Shown here one piece after another: positions 35,010 through 45,546 of a stretch of 64,000 nucleotides of DNA; position 1 is the first letter of the stretch; each line of letters starts with the position of its first letter. The notes below the pieces were generated by a model that searched no databases, was not told the origin of the DNA, and saw only the letters and a program-made list of their open reading frames with translations. Position numbers and translations under genes: made by a program. The stretch is from Pseudobdellovibrionaceae bacterium (GTDB lineage: Bacteria > Bdellovibrionota > Bdellovibrionia > Bdellovibrionales > UBA1609), in contig CANEZP010000016.1 in the NCBI GenBank assembly GCA_947444305.1, forward strand, positions 1-64,000. Direction: 5' to 3'.

Positions 35010-35111
35010 TTACAATTTTAAGGCTCGGCCGGAAACGGCCAGCCTCGCTGTCGTCACATTGATGGTGATGATGGAGGCTACGCAGGAGATGGAAGGGGAC
35101 ACAAAAATCAT
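35010..35111 (-). CDS. Putative thrS leader peptide, 33 residues
   Basis: ATG (35109-35111) opens 33 codons ending in TAA at 35010-35012, four bases before the thrS ATG. The peptide includes ASIITINVTTA, with three Thr codons (ACC, ACG, ACA) and four Ile codons near the middle. The frame is too short for usual gene calling. No strong ribosome binding site precedes it. The placement and codon content suggest a regulatory leader peptide, but a chance open frame is possible. Confidence 0.4.
   Translation of the reverse strand: MIFVSPSISCVASIITINVTTARLAVSGRALKL
35022..35079 (-). promoter_or_regulatory. Mutually exclusive hairpins before thrS
   Basis: On the minus strand AGCCTC (35074-35079) can pair with GAGGCT (35041-35046). 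Alternatively GGCTGGCCG (35036-35044) pairs with CGGCC-G-AGCC (35022-35031) around a 4-nt loop, forming a strong hairpin right before the thrS start. The two share GGCT, so only one can form at a time, the arrangement of an attenuator. The downstream stretch is UUAAAAUUG, not a U-run, so control of translation is more likely than of termination. Confidence 0.45.
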
Positions 35112-35337
35112 TACGAAAACTTAGCCCCGAATGACCCTCTAAGTCAATGTTTAGCCCGTTTACCGCGGCTCGTCTGGGGCGCGACCTTAGACGGAAGTGC
35201 GCCGTCGAACGCCCGCTCGAGCTGCTTTTCGTCACCCCGCTTCTCTCCTTGGCCGCCTTATTTGCGCGCACGCGTCCGGGGCCGGGTGCAGGCCTTGCAA
35301 TTCTGGTCTGGCTCAACCAATTGAAACGAGATTCACG

Positions 35338-36189
35338 ATGCGCGTCTTCCTCAGACTTGCTCTGGCTTCGAGCTTGTTCCTCGCCGGCCCATTATGGGCG
35401 AAGCAAGACCGCGAGGCTACCCCGCTTCCCGCTCCCGTCGCGGAATGCCAGCGGGTGCTCGAAAAGCAGCCGGCGAAAATCGACCGGTCCAACGTCCGCG
35501 CGTTCGTCGATAATATCAAAAACGAAAACCTGGCGGGCCTCGACTCAAGATCTCTGATTAACCTTATCAACCTGAAATTTCCCGAAGTCGTTTCAACGAA
35601 TCTCTCCCGCGCGTTCACGCCCGACAGTTCGGCGGCATTGGCGGAATCTTCGGTTCGCCCTGCAACCCTCGCGGACATCGCGCAGATCGAGGCGATTGCC
35701 GACACCCTGCAAATGAAACCCGGCGAAACCGGCGATCGCGGTTTTCTTTCCAGTCGCATCACGACGGACGAGCTTAAGGAAATCATCAAGGATGGTTTAT
35801 CATTCGTCTACGAAGACGAATCCGGAATTCAAGGCTTCACGCTGATGTTCTCTTGTAAAAGCGAATACGGCCGTTGGAAATCGGGCTGGCTGGAGAAAGC
35901 TTCCTACGTCCCCGGCATCGAAGTGAATACGATCATCAAGCCCGTAATCGCGCGCGCGATCGCGACTCGGGCCGGTGCACCGATCGGGATCGGCCACAAA
36001 ATGCGCACGTACATCGCGCAGTGGTTGGCCGCGCACGGGGGCGCAACCGTGATCGGTAAGATTTCGTTGTTCCCGCTCAACGACACGTCGATGAAGGTTC
36101 ATTTAAAAGACGGCTTTTCGATTATCGGGAATTACGTGGATGATCATCTGCAGTCTTGGGCGATCGTCGCGAAGCCCGCGGGATTTTGA
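35338..36189 (+). CDS. Exported GNAT-like acetyltransferase
   Basis: The 283-residue product starts at ATG 35338 with a signal peptide (MRVFLRLALASSLFLAGPLWA). After a linker and a helical part (about 30-95), residues about 105 onward look like a GNAT fold: VRPATLADIAQIEAIADTL (beta1-alpha1), IQGFTLMFSCKSEYG, then YVPGIEVNTIIKPVIARAIATRAGAPIGIGHKMR and VHLKDGFSIIGNYVDDHLQSWAIVA. The classical acetyl-CoA loop (Q/RxxGxG/A) is unclear. Acetyl-CoA is not expected in the periplasm, so either the protein is injected into prey or it binds another ligand. This is speculation. Confidence 0.6.
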   Translation: MRVFLRLALASSLFLAGPLWAKQDREATPLPAPVAECQRVLEKQPAKIDRSNVRAFVDNIKNENLAGLDSRSLINLINLKFPEVVSTNLSRAFTPDSSAALAESSVRPATLADIAQIEAIADTLQMKPGETGDRGFLSSRITTDELKEIIKDGLSFVYEDESGIQGFTLMFSCKSEYGRWKSGWLEKASYVPGIEVNTIIKPVIARAIATRAGAPIGIGHKMRTYIAQWLAAHGGATVIGKISLFPLNDTSMKVHLKDGFSIIGNYVDDHLQSWAIVAKPAGF

Positions 36190-36348
36190 TCCAGCGTCGG
36201 CGAAAGAAGTCGCACCGACTCCTTGGGTCCGAACAAAATACCTCAATTAACGTTATTTATACGCGACGTCTCCTGTCTGGAAAGGAAAAGCTGCGTTAAA
36301 TTTTAATGATGGATGGAATCGCAAGGTTAACGCGAGCGCTACGAACCA

Positions 36349-36372
36349 CCCCCCACTCCTGGCAGTGGGGGG
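36349..36372. repeat. Dispersed GC hairpin, copy 1, at the end of the act operon
   Basis: CCCCCCACT (36349-36357) pairs with AGTGGGGGG (36364-36372) around CCTGGC, followed by CGCCT. A close relative, CCCCACT-CCTGGG-AGTGGGG followed by AGCGCCT, lies at 55346-55367. Both come directly after operon-ending stop codons. It may help termination or protect mRNA 3' ends. Confidence 0.65.
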
Positions 36373-36377
36373 CGCCT

Positions 36378-37571
36378 TTAGTAAACGACGTGGTGGTGGT
36401 TGGATTCGAATTGGCGTGGGTCTTTGACCGGGACGATGGCGTGCGTCCCGAGGAAGCGCATGACCATGAACAGGAAGGCGCCCGCGAAGCCGAGCCAGCA
36501 GCCGATTTCCGGGAAACCGAAGATGACCGATTCCGAATTCAAGTTCGGGTAGATCAACCAGTAGAGATCCACGTACTGCATGACCAGGATCAAAATCGAA
36601 ATGGCGGTCAGGTGCATGTGCGAACGTTTCGCCCAACGGGGCAGCAACGCCAAGAACGGAACCACAAATTTAAAGAGCAGCAACGAGGCGGTCACGTAGA
36701 GCCACGAACCGGTCACGCGGGGCATGAAGAAGGTCGTTTCTTCCGGCAAGTTGGCGTACCAGATCAACATGTACTGTGAGTACGCGATGTAGGCCCAGAA
36801 GACGGTGAACGCGAAAAGGTATTTACCTAAATCGTGCAAGTGATTGTCGTCGACGAAGCCGGTGAGTAGGCCCCGGCGCATGCAGTAGATGACCAACAAA
36901 ATCATAGTCGCCATCGTGCTTTGGAAAAGGCCCGCGAAAAGATAAACGCCGAAGATGGTGCTAAACCAGTGAGCGTCTAAGCTCATGATTAAGTCCACGC
37001 CAAAGAGCGAGAACGAAAGCGCGAAGATCAACAAGAAGCCAATCCCCCACCCGACTGATTTTTGGGTGATGGATTCGTCGCCGGTCTTATCTTGCTCGAT
37101 CGAGCCGCCGATCAACTTGTGTTTGAACAGCAACCAAAGCCCGAAGAAGACGACCAACCGGATCACGAAGAAAGTCGTGTTGAGGTAAGCGGCCTTGTGT
37201 TGCAAAAGTGCGTCGGCCGAAACGACTTCGGGACGCATCCATTCGTACAAAGACTTACCACCGAAGATCAAAACCAAAGCGCCGGCGAAGGCAACCGGCA
37301 AGTACGCGGTCAGAGCTTCGGAGAATCGGCGAACGTTAACGACCCAACCCGACTTCGTCACGAAGTTGATGGCCGCGAAAAACAAACCGCCGATGCCGAG
37401 GATGAAGAAATAAAAATAGCCCGTCAGGTAGGCGTGCCAGGCGCGTTCGGCGTTTGTCATCAAGGCTACGGCGAACGAGGCGACGCCGATAAACATCAGC
37501 ACGGCGCTTAAGGTCTTCGTCCCGCTTGAGACGATCAACGGACCCGGATTTTTGTGAGCGACATCTGCCAT
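36378..37571 (-). CDS. actF: Alternative complex III subunit ActF
   Basis: The 397-residue membrane protein has about ten helices. Its features are AWHAYLTGYFYFFILGIGGLFFAAINFVT, WLLFKHKLIG and FVDDNHLHDLGKYLFAFTVFWAYIAYSQYMLIWYANLPEETTFF, typical of the ActF-type quinol:cytochrome c oxidoreductase subunit, related to the ActC/NrfD fold. It is the last gene of the actABCDEF operon. The complex oxidises quinol in the inner membrane and hands electrons to a soluble cytochrome or oxidase. The start has AGAGGAT upstream. Confidence 0.88.
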   Translation of the reverse strand: MADVAHKNPGPLIVSSGTKTLSAVLMFIGVASFAVALMTNAERAWHAYLTGYFYFFILGIGGLFFAAINFVTKSGWVVNVRRFSEALTAYLPVAFAGALVLIFGGKSLYEWMRPEVVSADALLQHKAAYLNTTFFVIRLVVFFGLWLLFKHKLIGGSIEQDKTGDESITQKSVGWGIGFLLIFALSFSLFGVDLIMSLDAHWFSTIFGVYLFAGLFQSTMATMILLVIYCMRRGLLTGFVDDNHLHDLGKYLFAFTVFWAYIAYSQYMLIWYANLPEETTFFMPRVTGSWLYVTASLLLFKFVVPFLALLPRWAKRSHMHLTAISILILVMQYVDLYWLIYPNLNSESVIFGFPEIGCWLGFAGAFLFMVMRFLGTHAIVPVKDPRQFESNHHHVVY

Positions 37572-37582
37572 TTTACTATCCT

Positions 37583-38176
37583 CTATTTACTAACGGATTG
37601 TTTCTGCAAGGACCGGACGTAATTTACAACGGCCCAGCGAGTGTGTTTTTCATCAGCGGGAATTTGCCCACCGTACGAACCCATCACGCCTTTACCCATC
37701 ACGATCGCGTAGTGGATGCGACCGTCTTTATATGCGCGCGCTTCGTCCGACACGAGGACGCGAGGTTTGATCGGCATGTGCGGCGTGATCGAACCGTCGT
37801 TGTGCCCGGCGGCCCCGTGGCAAAGCGCGCAGTAAATATCGTACTGCACGCGGCCCATGGTCAGCGTTTCGGGTGACATATCACCGGCGAGCGGATTGAC
37901 GTCGTTGTCGGCACCGGCGGGATCGGTCGCGTATTTGTAGGGAGTGTGCCCACGCGAGACCGTATGCGCGGGCGGCGTGCGCATCTGAACGACATCACCC
38001 TGTGCAGGATCCCAGTCCTGCGATTTGATGCTGACTTGATCCATCATGTTTTGGTTCAGCTCGATGTTCGTTTGGTTCTTGCTGGCATTACAACCGGCAA
38101 TCATGAATGCCAACGCGCAAACGCCGGTCAGGGCGGAAGCACTTTTCGAATTGAGCGTGGTGATAAGATTCTTCAT
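37583..38176 (-). CDS. actE: Alternative complex III cytochrome c subunit ActE
   Basis: The 197-residue product has a lipoprotein signal (ALAFMIAGCNAS, lipobox Cys). A long linker leads into one haem-binding motif, YDIYCALCHGAAGHNDG. A downstream MGKGVMGSYGG gives a Met axial-ligand candidate. This fits ActE, the mono-haem lipoprotein of alternative complex III. The gene starts right after the actD stop. Haem attachment would be by the ResB/CcsA system encoded just upstream. Confidence 0.88.
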   Translation of the reverse strand: MKNLITTLNSKSASALTGVCALAFMIAGCNASKNQTNIELNQNMMDQVSIKSQDWDPAQGDVVQMRTPPAHTVSRGHTPYKYATDPAGADNDVNPLAGDMSPETLTMGRVQYDIYCALCHGAAGHNDGSITPHMPIKPRVLVSDEARAYKDGRIHYAIVMGKGVMGSYGGQIPADEKHTRWAVVNYVRSLQKQSVSK

Positions 38177-38717
38177 TTAAAACTCCGCCCTTTTGATATC
38201 GACGGCACCGTGGTCTTTAAAAATTTGTTCTAATTGCGGACCGTTGAACCCTTTGGATCCCTCGGGAACCCAGATTCCGAACTTGTGCGAGCTGAGCGCG
38301 GGATCAATCACCGGCGGATCGACTTGCGGCAGACCGCAGATGAAGATCAGCGCACCGACCGAAGCGAGCGCCGCGAAGAGGATCGTGCATTCGAACATGA
38401 TCGGCACGAACGCGGGCAGTGACCACATCGGTTTACCACCGATGATGAGCGGCCAATCAACGGCCGAAGCCCACCACGTGAACCAAGTTCCGAAACTGAA
38501 ACCGATCAGACCAAAAACGAAAGTGACCCAAGGGATGAACGAGCGCGGAATCCCGATCGCGTCGTCGATTCCGTGCAAGGGGAAAGGCGAGATCGCCTCG
38601 ATTTGCGTGAAACCCGCTTGGTGAACTTTAGATGCGGCCGCGACCATTTTGTGTTCGTCATCCCAGATACCGGCCACTCCCCGGCGCGAGGCCGGGCGGG
38701 CGAAGGCGATGACTTTC

Positions 38718-38731
<14 letters not shown>
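38177..38731 (-). CDS. actD: Alternative complex III subunit ActD (DUF3341)
   Basis: The 184-residue protein has an N-terminal soluble part ([41 protein letters not shown]), then two transmembrane helices ([20 protein letters not shown] and [22 protein letters not shown]), and a cytoplasmic tail. This is the DUF3341/ActD pattern. ATG 38731 has AGGAGG before it and overlaps the actC end by 14 bp; the longer frame was not chosen. It is a small membrane anchor subunit of the complex. Confidence 0.9.
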
Positions 38732-40081
<1,350 letters not shown>

Positions 40082-40082
<1 letters not shown>

Positions 40083-43000
40083 TAGTGACCTCCTTCAGCG
40101 GGCACGGGCGGCGGCGGCGGATCGTGCGGCGGCATGGGCGGATGACCGGGACCTGCATCGGGCGGCGGCGGACCTCCGTGCGGCAAAGGCTCCCCTGCCC
40201 GACCGTGAGCCGGAGGTTTGTGCCCTTGGCCGTGCGGCGCGCCGGGTACGGGTTCGTGAGCCGGAGCCCATTTCAACTTATCCGTGTTACGAACTTTGAC
40301 TTGGTAGCGAACCGAAGGCTTCACGTTCAATTCATCGAGCAAAGCGTAAGCCTTGGGCGAATCAAATTCACCGCGAACCATGGACTTGGTGTCGTTCAAA
40401 TCACCGAACGTAATCGCGTTCGACGGACAGCTTTGTTGGCAGGCGGTCTTCACGTCACCGTCACGAAGTTTAGTGTCGTGAACTTTGTGTTGCGCTTTGA
40501 CGCCGCGGATCCGGTGAATACAGAACGTGCACTTCTCCATAACACCGCGGTTACGAACCGTAACTTCGGGATTCAACGCCATTTGGCGCGGAGCTTTGAC
40601 GTCCGTGTAGCTGAACCAGTTAAAGCGGCGCACTTTGTACGGACAGTTGTTTGAACAGTACCGCGTACCGACGCAGCGATTGTAGATCATGTCGTTCGTG
40701 CCTTCGTCCGAGTGAACGGTGGCGATAACGGGGCAAACCGTTTCGCAAGGCGCGTTGTCACAATGCATGCACAGCAAAGGCTGATGCACGACATCGGGAT
40801 CTTCGGGCGTACCGACGTAGTAACGATCGATGCGCATCCACTGCATTTCGCGGCCGTCGATTACGTTTTTGCGGCCGACGCTGGGAATGTTGTTTTCGGA
40901 TTGGCAAGCGATCACGCACGAACCGCAACCGGTGCAGGTGTTCAAATCGACGACCATGCCCCACTTGTTGCCGTTGTACTTGTGCTCGGACCACATGGTG
41001 GTGAGATTGTGACGGTGCACTTGGCCGCCGGGATCTTTCATGTGATCGGCGAGAGTTTCTTCGACGACGATTTGCCGGCCTTCCATCACGTGGTGACCTT
41101 GGGTGACGGCAAGCTCCGTCTTTTTCGTTAATGGCTTGATCGTCGTTTCGAGACCGGCGGTGACCGCGCGTCCGTCGACCCACTGGGCGAGCGTCATCGC
41201 GTTTGCGCCGATGCCGTCGACGACCGAACCACCGCCGTTGCGACCGTAACCGAAAGCCACACCAACGACGCCGTCGGCTTGACCGGGTTGAATGTGCGCG
41301 GGCAATTCAATTTTTTTATCGCCGACGGTCAGTTGAACGTACTGGCCTTCTTTGATTTTAAGCTGAACCGAATCTTTGGGCGAAATACATGCGTAGTTGT
41401 CCCAGCAAACTTTGGTTACGGGATCAGGTAGCTCTTGCAGCCAAGGCACGTTAGCCAAACGGCCGTCGCCGATCCCGACTTTTTGGTAGATCGCCAATTC
41501 AAAGCCCGCGCGCTTAGCGGTCGGCTTCACGTTCGCTAAGGTTCCGGAAGCGAGCGAGCGTGAGCCGGCGGCGCCGTTCGAACCCTGCATCACGCCCGTT
41601 TGCAAAACGTCGTTCCAGTAATCTTCGAAGTTTAACTTGCCGGTTTTGCCGGCGCTTAACGTTTTCCAGCTGGCGTTGAGGTAATCGTACCAAGTTTCGG
41701 AAGCTTTCGCTTTGGCCGAACCTTTGCCCGCACCTTTAAGCCAAGCGAGCATGCTGTCTTGAAACGCGCGCGTGTTGTGTAAAGGCTGAATCGTGGGCTG
41801 CTGAATGCTGAGCGCGCCACCGAGCGATTGCATATCGCCCCAGTTTTCGAGCGCGTGGTGATCGGTCGCGACGTAGTCGGCCAATCGAGCGGTCTCGTCA
41901 TTGCGGTCGCCGGTGGTGATGATCATTTCGACGTTGCTCAAGGCTTCGCGGAATTTCGAATTTTCGGGCAACGAGTACACCGGGTTCGAACCATGAACGA
42001 TGAGGGTCGTGATTTCTTTTTTGTTTAAAGCGTTGAGCAAATCGCCGATCGGAGCGCCGCGCGTGACCGAGCGGCCCGTTTCGATCGTTTTGCCGTCATT
42101 TTCTAAAACGGCGTTCAAGAAATTGGCCGCGACCTGCAGAGCGACGCCGAAATCTCCGTCGGCCGACATGCCGCCCGCGAGAACCAGCGATTGACCTTTG
42201 TTCTTCCAAAGTTCTTCGGCAACTTCGCCGACGTTGATCCCGAGATCTTCGCGTGACTTCGAAAAACCCGAGAGGACGCGAACGACGCCGTCATCGCTTG
42301 CGTAGCGTGACGATTTACGAACGACGACCAATTCGTGCAACAAAGCCATAACGACGTCGAGCGATTGCGACGGACGAATGCGGTAGCGCTTATCGGCGTT
42401 ACTGCCCGTCAACGACATCAAAGATTCGAAAACGACGAGCTTGCTCATGCCCTCGGTCGATTTTTTGCGGCCCATGGCGAACTGGCGCTGGAAAGTGACC
42501 GGCGCGACCCAAGTGCCTAAGAAATCGTTATTGATCGCAACCACGATCTTTGCGCGATCGATATTGTAATTCGGAATGGTCGCGCTACCGTACGAAGCTT
42601 TTTGTGCTTCGACCAACGAGGCGTACGAAACGTCATCATATTGATAAATCTTGCCGCCGAAGGCGCCGGCGAATTCTTCCATCAGGGCTTGGGTCGTGGG
42701 CGACGAGTGATTGTGCGTAAGCAAAGCAACTTTGCCTTTGCCCAATTGCTCGGTCACCGCTTTATCGAGATCTTCCCAACGGGCGTTGATGATTTCGCGG
42801 TTCGTGCGGTTTTTATTCTGAAGATTGCGCTTGGGCGCGGTGTAACGATCGGGATCGTAAAGGCGCAAGATGTCGGCGTGCGCGCGGGAGGACATGGATC
42901 CCATGTTCGCCGGGTGATCGGGGTTACCTTCGATTTTGATCGGGCGACCGTCGCGGGTCGTAACTAAAATCCCGATCGCTTCCATCCCATCAACGAAGGA

Positions 43001-43288
43001 CGAGGCGTAGTAATTCGGTAAGCCATGAACGATGTCTTGCGGCTTTTTCGCGTAAGGAATGATCTTTTGAGCGGGCCGGCGCACGCAACCGAAAGAGGTC
43101 AGCGCGAGCGAAGCGCCCATCAGCTTTAAGAAGTCGCGGCGGGCCGTGCCGCCGACGCCGTCGCCTGATTGCAGCGGGCTCGTCCGAAATTCTTTCTCGG
43201 CAAATGTTAAAAACTCGGGATCTTGGCGCCACTGTTCTAAGCTCAGCCAAGGTTTGCCAGACGGTTTATTAGAAGAAGTTTGATCCAT
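40082..43288 (-). CDS. actB: Alternative complex III iron-sulfur subunit ActB
   Basis: The 1068-residue protein has a twin-arginine signal ([20 protein letters not shown]), a molybdopterin-oxidoreductase-like domain lacking the cofactor in known complexes, and a ferredoxin-type domain with four cysteine clusters. The clusters are [36 protein letters not shown] with the upstream CVG, and [10 protein letters not shown] with CQQSC. Known ActB holds 3[4Fe-4S] and one [3Fe-4S]. A His/Pro/Gly-rich tail of about 60 residues ends it and looks unusual for the family. It sits on the periplasmic side, passing electrons to ActA/ActE. Confidence 0.93.
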
Positions 43289-43300
43289 GTGTGCCTCGTC

Positions 43301-43834
43301 CTAGTAGTGGCAAGTGCTGCAATTTATCGGGGCGTGATTTTCTTTTTCGCGATGGCAGTTCACGCAAAAGCCCATCGACAAGCTTTGGACTTGTTTGACC
43401 TTCTCCATCTCGGCCACGTTGCCGTGACAAACGGTACAGTCTTTACCCGCTTTGATGTGCGGAGCGTGATTGAACTTCACGTGATCGGGCAACAGGTTGA
43501 CCTTGTTCCACGCGATGGATTTGCCCGAATTGTAAGCCTCGGTCAGCTTTTGAATGTGTGGGCTGTCGGTCTTAACGACCAAGTGACAATTCATGCAGAT
43601 ATTAAGAGGAGGAACCGAAGCGTGGCGCGATTTGTCTACGCCCGTGTGGCAGTACTTACAGTTGATCTGCAATTGGCCCGCGTGCTGCTTATGGGAATAA
43701 GGAATGGGTTGGTCGGGTTCGTAGCCTTTGTTGTATCCGATAACGATTTTGTTGTTGGTGAGTGCCCAAATGAACACCGACAAACCGCCCAACAGGCCGA
43801 ATACAACGACGGCACCTACGATCTTTTTCGCCAT
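43301..43834 (-). CDS. actA: Alternative complex III pentahaem cytochrome c ActA
   Basis: The 177-residue product has an N-terminal membrane anchor (GAVVVFGLLGGLSVFIWAL) and five CxxCH motifs: CKYCH, CMNCH, CTVCH, CVNCH and CSTCH. This is the five-haem count of ActA. His residues at SHKQHAG and FNHAPH could be distal ligands. It opens the act operon and is 86 bp downstream of ccsA, so the haem-insertion genes are probably read into it or share a promoter region. Confidence 0.95.
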   Translation of the reverse strand: MAKKIVGAVVVFGLLGGLSVFIWALTNNKIVIGYNKGYEPDQPIPYSHKQHAGQLQINCKYCHTGVDKSRHASVPPLNICMNCHLVVKTDSPHIQKLTEAYNSGKSIAWNKVNLLPDHVKFNHAPHIKAGKDCTVCHGNVAEMEKVKQVQSLSMGFCVNCHREKENHAPINCSTCHY

Positions 43835-43920
43835 AGCTAGGACCTTCTGATCACGTCAAGGTTGCAAAAAAACTTTCTCAGTTAGCTTTTAATTAATAAA
43901 TCCTTGAACTTAATGAGTCA

Positions 43921-45546
43921 TCATTTCGATTGAGAATTTTGCCGTGTGTAACGCACTGTTGAAACATACGCGACGTACAACAGATGAAGCACGACAAAAC
44001 CCGTGACGTACTCGACCCCACCCGCACCGAATCCGTAACTATGAAGTCCCGCACCCAAAACGAAGTTCACTCCGTACCAAGCCATGATCACGAGAGCGAA
44101 CGAAATAATCGCGCCGCACGCGAGCTGAAAATCTTTAACCAATCCGGCTAAGCGTCCGTGCAGTAGCGCGAGATAGCCCATCAACGCGATAAAGGCCCAA
44201 GTCTCTTTCGGGTCCCAGCCCCAAAATCTTCCCCACGAATAATCGGCCCAAACGCCGCCCAAAATTGTACCGGCGGCGAGCAATACGATTCCGATTTGGA
44301 GTGCGCGATAGATGCTCATCGTGCCGTTGCGGATTTGCACGGCGTACTTTTTTTCGTCCTTTAAATAGAAGAACAAAAGCAAATCACCCAGCGCGAAGGC
44401 CAAGAAAAAAGCGGCATAGCTGATAGTGATTATCAGTACATGGGTGCTAAGCCAGAAAGTCGAACGCAACACGGGCTCGAGCGGATGAATACTTGAATCC
44501 AAAACCGTCGGCGCGAGATCGGTTAAGATCAAACAAAAGACGGCGACCGTGGCCGAGCACATCAGCAATAATTTGTTTTTCTGAACGCGTTCGAGAATGA
44601 AGCTGAAAAGCACCGATCCCCAAGGCACCCAAACGACCGTCTCGTACATGTTCGTCACCGGCGGGCGGCCCGACAAATACGAACGCAAAATCATACCGTA
44701 CGTGTGCAACCCGAAACCAAGCGCGAGGAAGATCCACGAAGCGGTGTTCATAGACTTACGTGGCGAGAAATAATTGAAGGTTAAGCAGATCACACCGAGC
44801 AAGTACGCGATCCACGCCCATTTAAAAGGATGAAACTTGTTAAGATGTTCTTCCCAACCGATCTTCGTCATGTTGGCGTACTTCTCGGGAGCCTGGGCTC
44901 TCGCGACCGCGATAAATTCGGTCACCGCCGACTTAAACTCTTCGCTCGGCTTGGGATTCTTGCCACCGTCGGCCGCGATCGAGTCGACGAAACCTTTCGA
45001 CATCTTCATGAAGGCCGCTTGTGCATCGCCTTGAAGTTCGGGCACCGACTTCCATTTGTCGGAAGCGGGATCAGGCACGAAGCGGAGCGCCTCGCCTTTG
45101 CGGATGGCCTGAAAAAGACCAAGCTGATTCTCGAGCCGCTGGACGGCTTGGTAATAAGGATTCAACTTTTCTTGCCGGGTACGGATCGTATTGAGTTCTT
45201 GCAGAATAAGCGGCACGCGCTCGTTGGAGAATAAACTCTGGGCCGAGAAGTGTTTTTCGGTCGAGGTAATCTTCAGCGCTTCTTTAAGCCCTGCGTGGCG
45301 AACCTCAATCAACGGCAGCGTCAGCCAGTGATCGGGGACCAGCATCCACGTGAAGACCACTTCGCTCGCCGACTTATCTTCGTACTTTTTCTTACCGTAA
45401 ATTAGCTGCAAGCTTTCGCCGGCGAAGGTGCCGAACGGCTTTATCCGGCCGGCGTCTTGAATCGGCAAACCGTTAATGGGCTCCCCGACTTGCGCGAACG
45501 CGGTGCTTGCTAAAAGCAATAACGGTAAGAGAATAAATTTGATCAC
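43921..45546 (-). CDS. ccsA: Cytochrome c biogenesis protein CcsA/ResC-like
   Basis: The 541-residue protein has an N-terminal signal and extended periplasmic domain (about 20-230), then about eight helices. The haem-handling motif WGRFWGWDPKETWAFIALMGYLALLHGRL (WGxxWxWD type) is present, along with conserved histidines such as LSTHVLIITISY and GLHSYG. It is the haem-exporting/ligating half of system II. Start GTG overlaps the ResB stop (GTGA). The large N-terminal periplasmic domain is longer than in typical CcsA. Confidence 0.9.
   Translation of the reverse strand: MIKFILLPLLLLASTAFAQVGEPINGLPIQDAGRIKPFGTFAGESLQLIYGKKKYEDKSASEVVFTWMLVPDHWLTLPLIEVRHAGLKEALKITSTEKHFSAQSLFSNERVPLILQELNTIRTRQEKLNPYYQAVQRLENQLGLFQAIRKGEALRFVPDPASDKWKSVPELQGDAQAAFMKMSKGFVDSIAADGGKNPKPSEEFKSAVTEFIAVARAQAPEKYANMTKIGWEEHLNKFHPFKWAWIAYLLGVICLTFNYFSPRKSMNTASWIFLALGFGLHTYGMILRSYLSGRPPVTNMYETVVWVPWGSVLFSFILERVQKNKLLLMCSATVAVFCLILTDLAPTVLDSSIHPLEPVLRSTFWLSTHVLIITISYAAFFLAFALGDLLLFFYLKDEKKYAVQIRNGTMSIYRALQIGIVLLAAGTILGGVWADYSWGRFWGWDPKETWAFIALMGYLALLHGRLAGLVKDFQLACGAIISFALVIMAWYGVNFVLGAGLHSYGFGAGGVEYVTGFVVLHLLYVAYVSTVRYTRQNSQSK

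Larger units (their letters stand above)
35006..35337. other. Divergent leader region between thrS and the exported GNAT protein
   Basis: This 332-bp stretch holds the thrS leader ORF and hairpins on the minus strand. TTGACT at 35142-35147 (minus strand) could be a -35 box, though no good -10 follows. On the plus strand, open frames run through 35147-35337 but have no ribosome binding site or recognisable content before the ATG at 35338. Confidence 0.5.

Noticed and set aside
35006-35160. T-box riboswitch before thrS
   Set aside because: The conserved T-box sequence (GGTGGNACCGCG type) is absent; the hairpins fit a leader-peptide attenuator better.
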